A stretch of 64,000 bases of DNA from Apteryx mantelli (Eukaryota > Chordata > Aves > Apterygiformes > Apterygidae). Location: NCBI RefSeq assembly GCF_036417845.1, contig NC_089981.1:61814768-61878767 (forward strand), given 5' to 3'. A program made the position numbers and the translations under genes. How positions within the stretch are numbered: the first letter of the stretch is position 1; the number at the start of each line of letters is the position of its first letter. The notes below the pieces were generated by a model. It ran no database searches, had not been told where the DNA came from, and saw nothing but the letters and a program-made list of their open reading frames with translations. Of this stretch, positions 26,921-40,500 are shown one piece after another.

Positions 26921-29900
26921 GTACCGCGGCCGCCCCGGGGAAGCCCCTCGGCCCGGCGCCGCCGCGGCGGTTCTCGCAGCCGCCGACGCCCTCCCCGGAG
27001 GGGAGACGGGGAGACCGGCCTCTCCCTGCGCCTCGCTCCGGTGGCGGCGGCGCCCCCCGCCGTGGCCCCGCCCCCACGCCGCTCCCGCCGCCCCGGCCCG
27101 CGGCTCATCCTCGGCCCGGCGGTGGCGGGGACGCGGGCGCCGCAGCCCCGCTGCGGGCCGAGTTCGGCGGGCCGCGCCGCGCCGTCGCGGTGCCCTGCTG
27201 GGCTTGAGTGCACGGTCCGCTGCGGGGGAGGTGCTCGCCCTAGGTCCTCGCTTAGAGTAATGCGTGTGTATATGTGTGTATACGTATATACACGTACAAA
27301 GTCTCTTTCTCTGTTTTTGTACAAAATGCGTGTCTATCTTTCCTTTACCCAAAATCGTGAGCTTCAGTGAGATTTAATTTTTATTCTGCTCATTTCTTGA
27401 GGCCTGTCTTTGAAGGAGGGGGCATTACAAGTCATGCCAGTACCGCCTGCCTCTTCTGCAAAGCATTTATGCCTCTGCTCTATTGAAACTCTCTTCTTCT
27501 CCTTTCCATAACTTCATCTGGACTATGGGCACAGATTGAGATTAGTACGTGAAATCCAGGCTTTAAAAGGACTGCCTTTTCTCCAATTTTCTCTGTGTTA
27601 GAAGAAAGTTATTATCTATTCTGGTGTCCTTTATAATTGCGAGGGCTGAATTATAAGATGGCCTGATGAAATACTGATTATCAAACACATACGCTACTAG
27701 TCTAAAATCACGAGGGCTCCATAGATAACGACTGGTCCTCACAGAATCCTTGTCACTAGAAGTGCTTGAAAAATACTGGGAAACTCTGGTCCTGAGGTGT
27801 GTTTTTGGTAGTTTAGTCTGCCCTGATGCTATCCCACACTAGTACCTGCACACTGACCAGTTGTGTGAGTGCCAGGCTTGGCACTGTGGAAGGAGTGGGA
27901 AAACACAAATTAGGCTAGTTAGCTGTGAAATCACATTTTTAGCTATTTATGTGGACTGGTGATTGTTGTATTTGAGTGTGTTAAAATTCTCAGTGTATAG
28001 TTAATTCCTTTGTTATTTGATGTTATAAGATCTGGGATATCCTGGTTGAAAAATCCTATGGCTCTCTTATATCTACACTGACTTCAGTTTCAGGGAAAGC
28101 CCAGCTTTGGTTCCATGTGGACTCGCAGAGGGTGATCATGCCTGGGGCTGTGTGTGAGCTAGCACGGTGCTGCAGCACTATGAGTGCGGTACAGAGACAG
28201 CCAAGCTGTCAAGAGTGAGGACTCTATCATTGCTGGGGAAATGTAGCTGCTGTACTGGGAGGGAGTATAGCCATGCCCTTAGGCCTTGCTCTGAGTTAAT
28301 GCTCTCTCTGGACAAGAGGTGGTCTGCCAGTATAGGCCTTGGTTAATCTACTAATCTAGGTAATCTGCCCACAGTTTATATAGAGCTTTACGGTTTTGGT
28401 TTTGGTTTTCTTCTTCCTCTATCTCATTCCCTTCCCCTCCCCCCCCCAAATCCTTTGAGCTGGAAAATATTGCTGGTTGAACCCCATTTTACAATTTAGG
28501 CTCCTGGTCCATGGCTGTCCACATGAATCAAATTGCAGGCTGCTATGGTCCTGCCTCTCCTCCCTACCCACCCTTCCTGGTATATCATACTTACCTGTTC
28601 CCTTTCTTGCACTGTCTCCAGTGCTTGTTGGGGCTTTGCATACTAAGCTGTCACAAAAATAACCCGTAAAAGAAGGAATAGTTTTCCTCCAATGTATTAT
28701 GTGAAAATGACTCAGTGAACCAGTGTGTTACTGTGGGAGGTACTAGGGACTATGTACACCAGTGGTTAGATTGGCTTCTGCTGTGGAGCTGCAGTCTTAA
28801 ATTGCAATTCTGTAAGAATATGTAACTACCTCTGACTTAAATGAGTTAGTCTGACATCTACACGTTTTTGTGAATTTGGGACTAATGACTTGCATGGCTT
28901 TAGACAAGAGGTATTCTGGAGCAGGGATTTCTTAAATTCTGGGCTGTTCACGTTTCTGAGGGAATATTTTGCTTCTCTTGTTTAGTGTGATAGTGTGCAG
29001 GAAATCTCTTCAAGCAGTGAACTGTGGACCGCATCCAGGTGTGGGCTTGCAAAAATCAGCAAAATTATTATAAACACAATGATTTTATTGGTGTCTATAT
29101 AAGCAAATATTTTGACAAAATAAGAATAGATAATTAGTTCAAAGTGGATAGTGCTGAGGCCCCTACATCTCCAAAGTAGTTAAGGTTTAATTTCAAATTA
29201 TGTAGCCTGGTACTCTGAACTGAACGTGTTCCGTTGGAAGCTGCCTCAAGGACAGATCACTGTTTCAAATCTTTTTGTTCTCCATAGATGTTTGGGCACA
29301 TTTGACATGTACCTGCAACGGAGCTTTGGAGTCAATTTGATAGGGAAAGAATTTAGTTTGTGTTTACTAAAAGTGCTGCAAAATGACCCAGTGCATGCAA
29401 AGCTGGGCCAGTCATGGGGCAGTCTTCAAAACTGCTATGGCTCTGTACTGAAACATGAGTGTGGGCACAGCATTTGTAAACAGCTGGACCTGATTAATTG
29501 CTCCTTACTCCCCTTCTGTCCAAATGATCCCATTTAAAAACAAGACCAAAGAAAAGTGCTTGAACTGGGTTGCTTTGATGAAACTCATGGAGCATCCACG
29601 TGTGCTGGTGATTATGCTGGAAGAAAGACAAGCTTGAGAGAGGGTATCAGGACAAGCAGCTGGGGGTGAGGTAATCATATCTTAAACTGGAAAAGCACGT
29701 CTGCTTATGTCCTTGTTTGCACATCAGCCTGCTCTGTGCCTTTCTGATGTGACTTAATAAAAAATTGATACTTACTTTCATATCAGAAACATTCATGGGA
29801 TAAAAAGGCAATACTATATTCTGGATAAGAAGCAACTCTTCCCTCCTGAATGCAACTATTTTTCAAGAAGTACCACTGTACATAGTAGAGTGAAGTTTGT

Positions 29901-32900
29901 TAAGTCTTTCTTCTCCAACTCCCTGGCTCTAATGAAGAGAGAATTAGTTTCTGATAGTTCCAGCCACTGACTTTGAGGTTGGTTCCTTTTCAAAACTTGA
30001 CTTTTTTGTAGTTTTGCAAATTAATATTCTTAAAGGCAAATTCTGAAGTTTGCATGTCCACAGTGGCACTTTGGTTGATTTTTACTGAAGGCGAATAATT
30101 CTGTTGTCTTGCCATTGTCTTGGTTTCTTCTGGGATTGGAGGGAGGAAGGAGAACTTTGTTTTAAGTGAATGTAATCTGTGAATGGTTCTTTAAAAGAAA
30201 ACAAGAAACCTTCCATATAATTTCTACTGCATTCCACAGAAAAGTGCTTTTAAGGAAAAACTTAAATAGCAATGACTACAGGAAATTACATGCTTTCTCA
30301 ATGTCTTGACAAATATGAACATACCCAATGGAAGCATATTGCTTCTACAGATGTAAAATGATAAGCACAGTAAGAAATATGTCTTAATTAAAATCAATAA
30401 GAAAAAAGATTTTGAAGGAAAGGTGTTTTTTTTTTTTTGTTAAATCTCTCATTTGCTTTATTTACATTTAACATTTTAGTTAGTGCCTGAGAATAAAAGT
30501 TGCAGGTATAAAATTAGCATAACTTGCCCTTGAGAACTGGTGCTATTTCTATCCTATTCCTTTTGATAATATGTATGTAATATATGGATTTTATTGACCA
30601 GGGCATGGAATAACCTTTTAGGGATGAATAAAACCACAAGTTATGCTGACCATCCCAGATGAGGATTTGGACATTTTGTGGAACACTTCTATGTAGGTCA
30701 CAGCTTATAGAAAAACTATTTTAGACACTGTTATATTAAGTACCATTTCTTTCTTTCTTCCTTTAAACTAGGCTGCCCTAGTTACTCTGAGTTGAACTAC
30801 TTGGATATAGTAGGAAAAGATTACTGTGGTGGTTGTGTGGGTTTTTTGTTTTGTTTTGTTTTTTGGAGGTTAATAAAAATTGCCCCAAATACTTTGTGCA
30901 AGATGAAACTCTGAAAAGCTATGAGATTTAATCTTAAAACCTCTCACTTTTTTAGGACTGTGTATTTTCCAATTTGTATGTTGTTTAAGGCTTTGTGGAA
31001 GAAGTAGTGGGGAATGGTCTATTAAAGATATTTCAGGTCTCCTAAAATCTTTATAATTTTATGAATTATATTGGAACTGGTTAATAGGCAGAATAGAGGT
31101 GAAACAAAGGTCGATTTAGCATGTGGATTGCCATTCAGTGTCCATTCCAGGTAGAATGTAGCCTTCCAGGTAGAAAGTCGAATATTTTTTGAGTGTATAC
31201 AAAGCTGAGAGGAGATGAGAGCGATGTTTTATTTCAGTATCTACAAGAGCAGGCTGAGCTCTCAGATACAATTACGTTATCATTTTCTTACAACAGACGA
31301 TGAAAAGGTATGATGCAGTCCCTTCCACCCACAGGAGTGTTGCACTGATCCTCAGAAAGGGTTAAAGTTCTAATCTGTTTTCTTTGATTTGTAGTCCCTC
31401 GACATACACAAACAATAAAATCCATGTTCATTTAAGACAAAACTTTTGAATGAGTTACTTACCGAAACACATTTAGAGCCTTAAGCGTAGCTGGAAACAT
31501 ATGAGATGTATTAGAACTTGAGAATAAAGTGGGAGAACTATCTAGATCCCAGTGCTCATTGCTGTCTGGCCTCATGATAAGGTTCCTTCAAATTTTAGAG
31601 AAGCTTTATTTTTATAGCATGTAAATGATTTAGACAACTTATAAAGTTGTATGACTGCCACATTCCTTAAATCTGGCCAAGCTAAAAGTTGCCCAATCAG
31701 TTTTGGCTTCAGTATTACTTTGGACAGCCAAATAAAATTTTGCTCTTTAATTGGATTTTCAGTCTTATTCTGGGGTTTCAGTCTGCTGTATTTTTGAAAA
31801 CTATATTTAAAATACTGTCTTTTAACAGCCTGATATTTTCCTCCCCTGCCCCTCCCACTGCACTAAGCATTAGACATATTTTTTTGAAGTTTTGTTTAAA
31901 TTTGCTCTCTCTGCTTTCAGATGCTTCAGGCTATACCATATTTTAAAACTTTGTAAAGGCTGTCTTAATCTTTTGTTTCTGCTGACTGTACTGTGATGAA
32001 CTGCAAGAGGTCTTTGACTTGGACTCCTAGGTACTATAGCAATACAGATAAATACTGCTCCACTGCCTGTTAGGTTTCATATCCAGGTGGAGAGGTCTAA
32101 CGTGTTTCTTTTCCTCTTAAAAGCTTGTGATAATTTAAAAAAAAAAGTGTTTGTAGAAAGCTTCATGCATCAAGAAGTTTGAGTGGAAGATCTGAGTTAA
32201 TCAGATCCTCCAAGTCAGGGAGTTGATATGAAGGCCCTGAAGCTATTCCTTTCAAATCGCCTTTGCAAATTGCCATACTCTTTTGCAAAACAATAAGGAT
32301 GAAGACTTGAATGCTGCTTTCTGTAGTTGGTATAAGAGCAGCGTAAAGCTGTTAAACTGAGGATGCAGCAGAGGAGCTTCAGAGGAGCTCAGAATTGTTT
32401 ATGCTCTAGAAGAGTGAATCCAAACCATCTCTACTTGGTTCCAGATCCCTCTTTGCCTTTCTGTCAGGATCTGCAGTTTTTCTTGGCAGACTAACTGCTT
32501 AGTTGGATGCGGCCACCTGAGGACAGCCCCTCCTCTCACAAGTGAGCTGTTTGCACCAGGTCAGCCCCAGCTCCTTCCTGCTAGCGTGGCCATGCACTGT
32601 AACTTACTGGCTCGTTAAAGTCGTCCAGGAATACTTTGAGACTCCTCCTGAGAGAGACGAGGTTGCCTAGGAAGGAGTTCTGGCTTGAGCATGTGGCCTG
32701 TTGCCATCAGCACCACTGCAGCCATTAGAATGACATTAATACTTTATCAGTCACTATACAGTGACTGATAAAGGATCTAGCGGTATAAAACTGAAATGTT
32801 TCACTGCTGCCTTTGTGGACTGCTGTTAAGAGATTCAAGAGTGTAGGGCTTTTCATATGTATGGTTTTTATAGCTCTTTCTTCTGCATATCTTCTCTTAC

Positions 32901-34514
32901 TAGTAGATGATTAGTTGTGCTGTGACCATAGAAAGCTAAATGCTTAGTTTTTCCTGGAGATCTTGCTGCTAAAAAGCAATTTTGGGGCATCTCTAGGCTT
33001 AACACAACTTTTTTTTTTCTTTTTACAACATCAAAGACCAAAATTGGTGGACAATGGGTGGAAAAGATTCAGAAGAATTTTGTAGCTTAGTTTTAGTTTT
33101 TATTGTGGAGGACTGTGGTACATTGATATCTTGTAAACTGGCATCTCTTGATGGGAACAGAATTTTAGTGTTAAACTCTCATTTTTTTCATGCTTGCTGC
33201 ACTGCAGCAGAAAAATGCATGTCTCTTACATTCAGCAGTTTTCCATCATATGGTGATTGCTTGTTATATAGATCTATTGAGATATCTTTCCTTTTATCCT
33301 TTCAAGGAGTGCTTTGGTAAATCTAAGAAAGAGCAGCCATGAGATTCACTGTGAAGAGCAATGGAGCAAGAAATTCTTTGTTTTGGGGAACTCCCTCCCA
33401 ACTTTTAACTTACCTAATTCATCATAGAAGGAAGAAAAAAGGCAAATAATGCTTCCTTTGACAAAAGAAAACTAAACTTAAAGTTTTAATTCAACTTTTT
33501 GAAGCACTTGCCTAAAGGTGAATGAGTACTGCCACTTTTTACTAGTTATGACTTTTCTGTTTCCTAACCTAAGAAAGTGCTGCAGAGGAAATAATTGTTG
33601 CTTAGTAACATCAAATGTCTATGTGGCAATTGACAAAAATCTTGGCCAAAAAGTGGATATTTATTCGTTTTAAAACATATGCTTTATACTTCTGTTCATT
33701 AGTTAAACCTAAAAAAAAATTGGAAGAATTTGTGTTAGTTACTCTTGCTGCACAATAGCATATAAAATCAAATTTCTGCAAAATTCTAGACTTTGCAGAT
33801 TTTGCTATTAAGAGCTGTATTATTAAAAATACAGTCATATTAAATGGTCATTAAGATGAACTTCAGGTATTTCAGCATGAATATTTCAGCTTCAAAGAAC
33901 TGTCACAATTGAATAAGATGAAACCTAAGTGTTATGTTTTTCTTTTTAATGGATATTAATAAAGTAAAAACATGAATTATATGTGTCAAATATAACATTT
34001 GAACTGTGCTTACTTTCCAGAGATTGCTTTTGCTCCTACTAACTCAGGAGGGTGCACTTGACTTTTCAATGGCATCTAATAACTTCTCATGCTTAATGCT
34101 ACCTTTTGTCTGATGTGCTCTTCAATGTTTAATTTGTATGTTTCCCACGCTCTTCAGGTACACTTTGTATTATCAGTCATGAAACTTAATTTAAGCCTTG
34201 CAATGACCTTGTTTTCTGTTTTGAGGAAGAAAAATTGCTGTTTATGGGGTTTCTTCTAGAATTAGACCTAAGTTTCTTACTTTGCATTTGACAGGGCATA
34301 TGATTTCTTATAATCTGCTATGAGCTAATCTCTTTCTGACATTGCAAAAGCTTAAAATTTCATTAGTTAGGTAAATTTTCTTTTTATCTTTTGGATAATC
34401 TATTTATGGCCAATTCAGACTTGATTCAAATTCACTAGAAGCAAAATATCCAATTTATTTGGTTATATTGTTCCAAATACATTGAACTCTTTTCTTTTTT
34501 TCTTTTATTCTTAG
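26921..34514 (+). other. BRMS1L intron 1 (7.6 kb)
   Basis: The donor is GTACCG and the acceptor TTCTTAG. The first 320 nt are still CpG island. A 39-nt perfectly alternating purine-pyrimidine run lies at 27260-27298. A perfect 14-bp inverted repeat lies at 32742-32773. The rest is AT-rich with T-rich simple repeats (30837-30865) and no coding content I recognise. Confidence 0.75.
32742..32773. repeat. Perfect 14-bp inverted repeat with 4-nt loop
   Basis: CTTTATCAGTCACT and its exact reverse complement AGTGACTGATAAAG are separated by ATAC. The flanks do not extend the pairing. It sits in BRMS1L intron 1 and is too short for a microRNA precursor. Confidence 0.9.
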
Positions 34515-34605
34515 AAATGGATGATGAGGACTGTGAAAGAAGAAGAATGGAGTGTTTAGATGAAATGTCCAATCTTGAAAAGCAATTTACGGACCTTAAA
34601 GATCA
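34515..34605 (+). CDS. BRMS1L: BRMS1L exon 2, residues 46-76
   Basis: It completes a glutamate codon and reads [20 protein letters not shown] and then [10 protein letters not shown] plus two bases, before the donor GTAAGT. This is the start of the coiled-coil region that pairs BRMS1-family proteins with each other and with SIN3-complex partners. The following intron 2 is 2922 nt and carries two T runs near 35382-35420 but no coding content. Confidence 0.95.
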
Positions 34606-37527
34606 GTAAGTATTTTAATGTTTTCAGTGCCTCATTCAAGGATCCATTCTGTCAGAATATTGTGTGGAAGGAGTAAGGATTTCTTCTTTCATATTTGTTG
34701 ATGCCACTATTAGATAAGAATAGGCATTGGGAATTCTGAAATGATTTGCTGGCAGTTGCTCCAGAATGCTTTTTCTACTTTGGGGCTCTGACAGGAATGA
34801 ATATAACTTCTGTTTTTTTGCTGTAAGAATGGTTCTGAAGCCTTGCTGTGAAGAGCTGGTGTGGGTCTGTTGCCTCAAAATACTTAGCAAAAACAAGAGA
34901 TTGTGCTTTCAGGGGAGGTGCATCAAGATCCTTCTCATCCTTCTATATGTGTAGGACCTGTCTAAACAGACCCAACCACTGCCTTTGATAAGTAAGAAAT
35001 CAGGGCTTTTTTGCAATATATCAGCAGTTCTTATAGCTTCTACTAATGAAAAGTCCTTGTGGTTACTACAAACTAGATACCATTATTGAAATTGATGACT
35101 CTGTTGGCTGTCTGTAGTTTGCCATAATTTCTCCATCATTCAGAGTTAACATCTAGTAAATAGAGGAGAAGAAATGAATAGCCATAGTTATTTGAAAATG
35201 AATCTCATTTGAATTAGAATCAGACCTTTGTATGTATTTGTTTTTGTTTGTTTATTTTTTTAAGATATGCCTAGACAAGTGAGATGCATCTTTTCCAATT
35301 TAAATTGATAGGAATTTGGCAGCTAGCTTAATCAGGTACCTGACAAGTGAAACTTTCAGGAGACCTTGTCTGTTCTTGAGCCTTTTTTTTTTTTTTGAGG
35401 TGGGTTTTTTTTTTTTTTAATTGAAAATTTAGTCTGATATCACTACATTCCAGATGAGTGTTTGTGCTGTGAGATAGTTCTTTCTACAAGAGAACTAGGG
35501 CATTCAGCTTGCTTGGCGTAACAGAACACTGCAAGGTCTGTATAATATGGTCTGGAAAAAATTGTCCGACAGGCACTTTCTTTGGCTTGCTGCAGTGCAT
35601 GGAGAAAACTGTTTGATCTGCCATCCTTCTCTGTTCTGGCTGAGCGTGGAGCAACCTGGGAAATGGGACCATAACTGCTGAGCCAACTGATGAGTGTTAG
35701 AGCCAGTCAATACGGACTGGTTTGCCATTTGAAAAACTGCCAGCTTTTGAGTTCAGGAGAGATTGGGGTGTTTGTAGGGGTGGGAAGAACTGTGATGATG
35801 GGAATACTGGAAAGGGAGGAGCATTAGAATGGGAGAAGAAAGATTATAGGAAGGAGCAGGCATGAATATGGAGGTAATTATATTGGGAAATAAGAAAAAG
35901 ATACATAAACAATGAAGTGTTTAGTCTTGACTGACAGCAGAGATGAAAACAGTTGCATCTGCCTCCTCTTCCTTTTCAGCAAAACAGAATTCAAGTGCTA
36001 TGAGATAAGTAGGGTTTACAGTGGTTGATAGCAGCTGTCCATTTTGGGCAAATCACTGTTTGAAAGTACTGGATAAGCAGTTCTAGTTCATCGACTGCTG
36101 CATGATTCCAAGTGCTTGTAGCACCTCATCCATAACTGCTTGCTCTGATCTAACTAACTCAGTGGTGTGTAATCAGATGTTAGTGACCCACCCACTCTTG
36201 TGCACAATGCAGTTCTAGCTGCAGATAATTCTGTTGTTGCTCTAAGTTAACCACAGTATGCATAGGATGCCCTTCATGGATTATGAGGCCAGCAAATTGT
36301 TTTTTAATCAATTGCAAGTTATGTCAGTTGACTGCAAGTCTGATAAAGTGTATATCTTACTCAAACAGCCTGCAGGCTGACGAGGGAGGTGATTGGTGTT
36401 TGACTATTGCTGGGTTAGGTACATATGTTTGAACTCTTGAGTTGTCATCAAAGTAAAACAATGAGCAGGCTGGTGGCAGGTGAACAGGCACTATTTTTCA
36501 AGTAGGTCTGCATGCATCAATATACGTGAACTTTTTCCCTATATAGTTCATAACTTAGTTATGCACCTTAAGTAAAAAAACAGCATCCCTGGCCCAAAGA
36601 AGTGTGAACTGTATAAATGGGTAAGATCTGCTGTGTTCTTGAGCGCATACCACCTGTGTTATATGTGTTACCTTAATGCTACAACTTTTGATAGTAGAGC
36701 GCATGGTAAAAACGAATGCAGGAAGATCTGATTATATTGATGGTTCTGCCATATAACATTTTGTTTAAGTTATCAGTTGTACAGAATGGAGCTTTATTGT
36801 GATTGAAATGCTTGTAATAGATACTGAATTAAATTCTTCAAAATTCATCAAATTTCTTTGCATTGTCTGGCAGTAAATATCAGCTTTCACAGAGAGAATG
36901 AATATCAGGTAAAATGTAAATATTTAACTTTTCCATTTCTGTTTGGTAAGACTAGAAGATGTCAGTTACAAGTTATCCCATGGCAGTTGTGATAGTTTGT
37001 GATATGTGGATTTTCACTGCAATGAGGGTTGTTTCAGTAAGAGCCTGCCTGTCTTTTCCTTTGGTTCATGGTAGGGTGGAAGCAAATACGTGAATGCAGG
37101 AATTTCTATACACAAAATATCTGCCTTTCCCTACAATGACATAAGCCCCATCATTCTTATGTATTGTAACATCCTCTCCTGTCCTCTTCCGTGTTGATTT
37201 ACTTCCTGCTCTGTTACACCTATTAGACATAGAGATGGAGATGCATTTCATTTTATAAGGATGAAGACAAATTTATCTTTACTTTCTACGCTTCTTACTG
37301 GTTGCACATATTTTCCAGAAAGGCTTAATAGACATGAGAAATATTGTTCAAAAGGAAAATATATATTGGAAAATTCAAATGGTAACAAATCTTAAATTTC
37401 TTTGCTTCACTGGGTGTGCTATAGCATTAATAAGTAGATGCAGAATAGTTCTGTTAAATAAAAAATTTCTTCTAACTTGTGTTTGCTTTTAAATAAAGTT
37501 GGATTTTTTTTTTAATATTGTTTTAAG

Positions 37528-37655
37528 ACTTTACAAAGAAAGATTAAGCCAAGTGGATGCAAAACTACAAGAGGTCATAGCTGGAAAAGCACCTGAGTAC
37601 TTAGAACCATTGGCAGCTTTACAAGAAAATATGCAAATCCGAACAAAGGTGGCAG
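37528..37655 (+). CDS. BRMS1L: BRMS1L exon 3, residues 76-118
   Basis: The acceptor is GTTTTAAG. The exon reads [20 protein letters not shown], then [20 protein letters not shown] and KVA, leaving one base before the donor GTAGGC. This is the heart of the Sds3-like domain, a charged helix-forming stretch. Intron 3 (37656-40420, 2765 nt) includes an ATTT tetranucleotide run at 38985-39004 and nothing else I can name. Confidence 0.96.
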
Positions 37656-38984
37656 GTAGGCATATAAAATGAGTGTTTCTGTTTTAATGATCTAAATTTG
37701 CTATGCATTGTAAGTGTTTTGTTTTTTTCCCTCCCCTCAGAATTGTTAAAGGAATGTTGTTGGGTTTTTTTTTAAAGCTAGAGAGTGTGGCATGCTTTTT
37801 TTTTTTTTTAACATGTATTTTCCAAGTCAAAATGTTTAGTTGCTTATTTCTTTGAGTGAGTTACCTGATAACATCACACCAAAAATATGGCGTACTTGTG
37901 TTTCATTTAATGTCTGGCTGCCTTTGCATAGTTAGCGCAAAATTGCTGAATTAAAAACAGTGATCACTGTAATTAGTCAGAAAACTTGGGATTAGGTCTG
38001 CGCCTCTGTCACAGATGAAGTGAAAAGATGTGTAGATGTCATCTCATGAAGTGCTTGCTGGTTCGTTCTTGTCATCCTAGATGCTCATGTTTTTCCTGCT
38101 CTTCTAGTCTGTTTCTTTTATATTCTTCTGTTCCCATCTCCCTGTCCCAGTCTGGGGAAGGAAGAAAACTCTTGTCTGTAGCAGATTTTATCTAAGCTAT
38201 GTTTTAATTATTGAAGCTTTTATGCTGGTAGAAGAAGGAGACAAGAACTTATTTATTCTTCTGGGACACAACCATATAGTCTTATGGGATGGCAGTATTC
38301 TAGGTAGACAAAGTTCTGTACTTCCCTGTTGTAAAGTCTTTTCATGTCATAGTTTGACTCTTTTTTGCAGTAATTCAGCTGTCTAGGGGTTACCTAACAC
38401 AGGCTGTCAAAGAGCCAAAGGCAGCCAGAAAAGCTGCCAATGTCATTTCTAAGAGATCCAGCAGAAGCACAGTGCCACCAAACTGGAAAATGACAAGCAT
38501 GCTTATGCTTTTCATAATACTGGTGCTACTTCAGTGCTACTCAGTAGCTCTTCCTTCATGCTTTTGCCTTCAGGCTGTGAAGGGAGTTAGTCTTTTGGGC
38601 TATTGCATATTTTCCCACCTTCCCCTACCCCTTGTCTTCTTCATATATCTTTCTCTACTTTGGCTGGGGACCCAGATTTTTGGGGTTTTAAGATCTTTAC
38701 CCCAAATTTACTTGACACTTTTTCAATCCTTGTTAGCCTTCTCACACTTCACAGAGGATTCCCAGAAGGTTTGACATGAAAGCAACCCTAATGTAGGTTT
38801 TTGATTTTCAGTTTTAAATGTGACTGTCCGTCAGTACTTTCATGTAGGCAGGTATTGAGAGGCAGAATATTTGAGATTCTCCTGGTTCAAAACTTCGACA
38901 GCACTGAAGATCCATGTTCTAATGTATAAAGAGCCCAGGGTAAATGCTACAAGTTTCCTTGAAGCTGAGGTTATAAATCAGGAT

Positions 38985-39004
38985 TTTATTTATTTATTTA
39001 TTTT
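38985..39004. repeat. ATTT tetranucleotide repeat
   Basis: Four to five ATTT units in BRMS1L intron 3, running into a short T run. Confidence 0.85.
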
Positions 39005-40420
39005 TCCCCTCTCAACTTAGATTCAGAAAAATATTCCGGAGAGACTTGGATCATGAAATCAAGAAAATGCAGGACAGGCTTGTTTGCTCTTACTGTGTGA
39101 GGGCCTTGACAGAAGTGGGCAGTAGCAGGGCTTGAGCTCCAGCAAGTAACCACTAAGGACCCTCTTCTGCTTTGTAGAGGGGAAGAGAAAAATAAATTTA
39201 GCTGAACTATGAATGTAATTGCCTCTGTGATAGAAGAACGCATGGCTTTCTTTTCTGTCCTTCAGGTTAGTGAGCACTCTTAGCACAATATGTCGATCCT
39301 GACTATTTCAGCAAGTTGTGGATGTCTTTTTCTTCTAGAACTATTCATACCCACACTGCTTGATTTCAGGGAAATAAGCAGTGATTATAAATTGGTAGAC
39401 TTGGATATGCCAGTCAGCCTGGGGCGCTAAAGGAGTGGGGGTAGCAGGGAAGCATAATGCACTGATGTAAGAGAACAGCACTTTAAATGCTTCATCAAAA
39501 GTGCAAGCACAAGAAAGATGCTTGACTTAATACTTTGTGGTTTGTTTTTCAGAGGAATTGCCTATAACAATATTGTTCCTCTAGTCTTGTATTTGTTTAT
39601 AGTCAGCTGAACTATAAGGAAAGTTGTTTTTGCTGGGTATTTTCCTGTTACTAGGCAGCACCAGTGTGTGTAAACTTAACTCCTGAAGATGGTATTCTGG
39701 AACAATTTACGTATTTTGTGTTTAATACCTTAAAAGTATTAAATTGTGTTGTATTTGTACTTGCCACATATTACTTTTCCAGGTATCTTTCAGACTTTTT
39801 TCAGCTGTCAGCTTGGTAGATGCATTTTCAGAAATGTTTAAGAAATAGTCCTAATATTCAGAAGTATCCTTTGTTTCACAAGAAAGATATTCCTAAGAAT
39901 GGAGCAGAATCTTGTTAATCACTATGATTTATTGGGGTGGTGCTTTGTGAAGGAAGCCTTATTCTAATATATTAATTTGTAGAAAGACATTCTTTTATTC
40001 TGTTTTTTAGCTCTTTAAAAACCCCAAAACATTATTTAAAACGCTGAATAGCAAATAAAGAGGCTGTTGAGTATCTCATGTATTTGAAAACTGAGGATAT
40101 CCAGGATAATCTTGGCAGAAATATGAAATAGATCTATTTTGCAAGGTTAACATGACAGCTGATACAATCTGTAGTTGGGGGGGGAAGCATAAATAGCATT
40201 TATTTTCCTTCAGATCTTCAGACTTTATAGAAAACCACAAGTAATCTCTTTAGCTTTTTTTATTCTTTAGAGTAGCTAGCCACTATAAGTGCCTAATATA
40301 ATATATTTGCATTTTCAAGTATATACATGTTTTTGAGACTTGCAGGCAATCTTAAGAGAGAATTCTGAAGTCAGATATTAGCTACAGGGACTAATATTGC
40401 TGTAATTTGTCTGATTACAG

Positions 40421-40500
40421 GTATCTATAGAGAGCTTTGTCTGGAATCTGTGAAGAACAAGTACGAATGCGAAATTCAAGCCTCTCGACAGCACTGTGAG
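40421..40500 (+). CDS. BRMS1L: BRMS1L exon 4, residues 119-145
   Basis: The acceptor is ATTACAG. The exon completes a glycine codon and reads [20 protein letters not shown] and then ASRQHCE, ending on a codon boundary before the donor GTAGTG. It continues the Sds3-like helical region. Intron 4 is 1874 nt (40501-42374), with no other feature. Confidence 0.95.

Larger units (their letters stand above)
26285..27240 (+). promoter_or_regulatory. CpG-island promoter of BRMS1L
   Basis: A GC- and CpG-rich block starts about 500 bp upstream of the BRMS1L start codon and extends into intron 1. Motifs upstream of the ATG are ACTACAACTCCCA at 26581-26593 (ZNF143/STAF type), a GC box at 26650-26661, CCCAAT at 26666-26671 (NF-Y type) and a second GC box at about 26692-26699. 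A G-run tract lies at 26714-26729. There is no TATA box. From these spacings I infer a transcription start at roughly 26.70-26.76 kb and a short GC-rich 5' UTR. Upstream ATGs at 26533 and 26539 probably lie outside the mRNA. The long minus-strand open frames here are GC artefacts. Confidence 0.82.

Noticed and set aside
26533-27370. Large open frames on both strands across the BRMS1L island (up to 246 codons)
   Set aside because: They are low-complexity Pro/Arg/Ala products of GC-rich DNA. Only the frame of 26785-26920 has family similarity and correct splice context.
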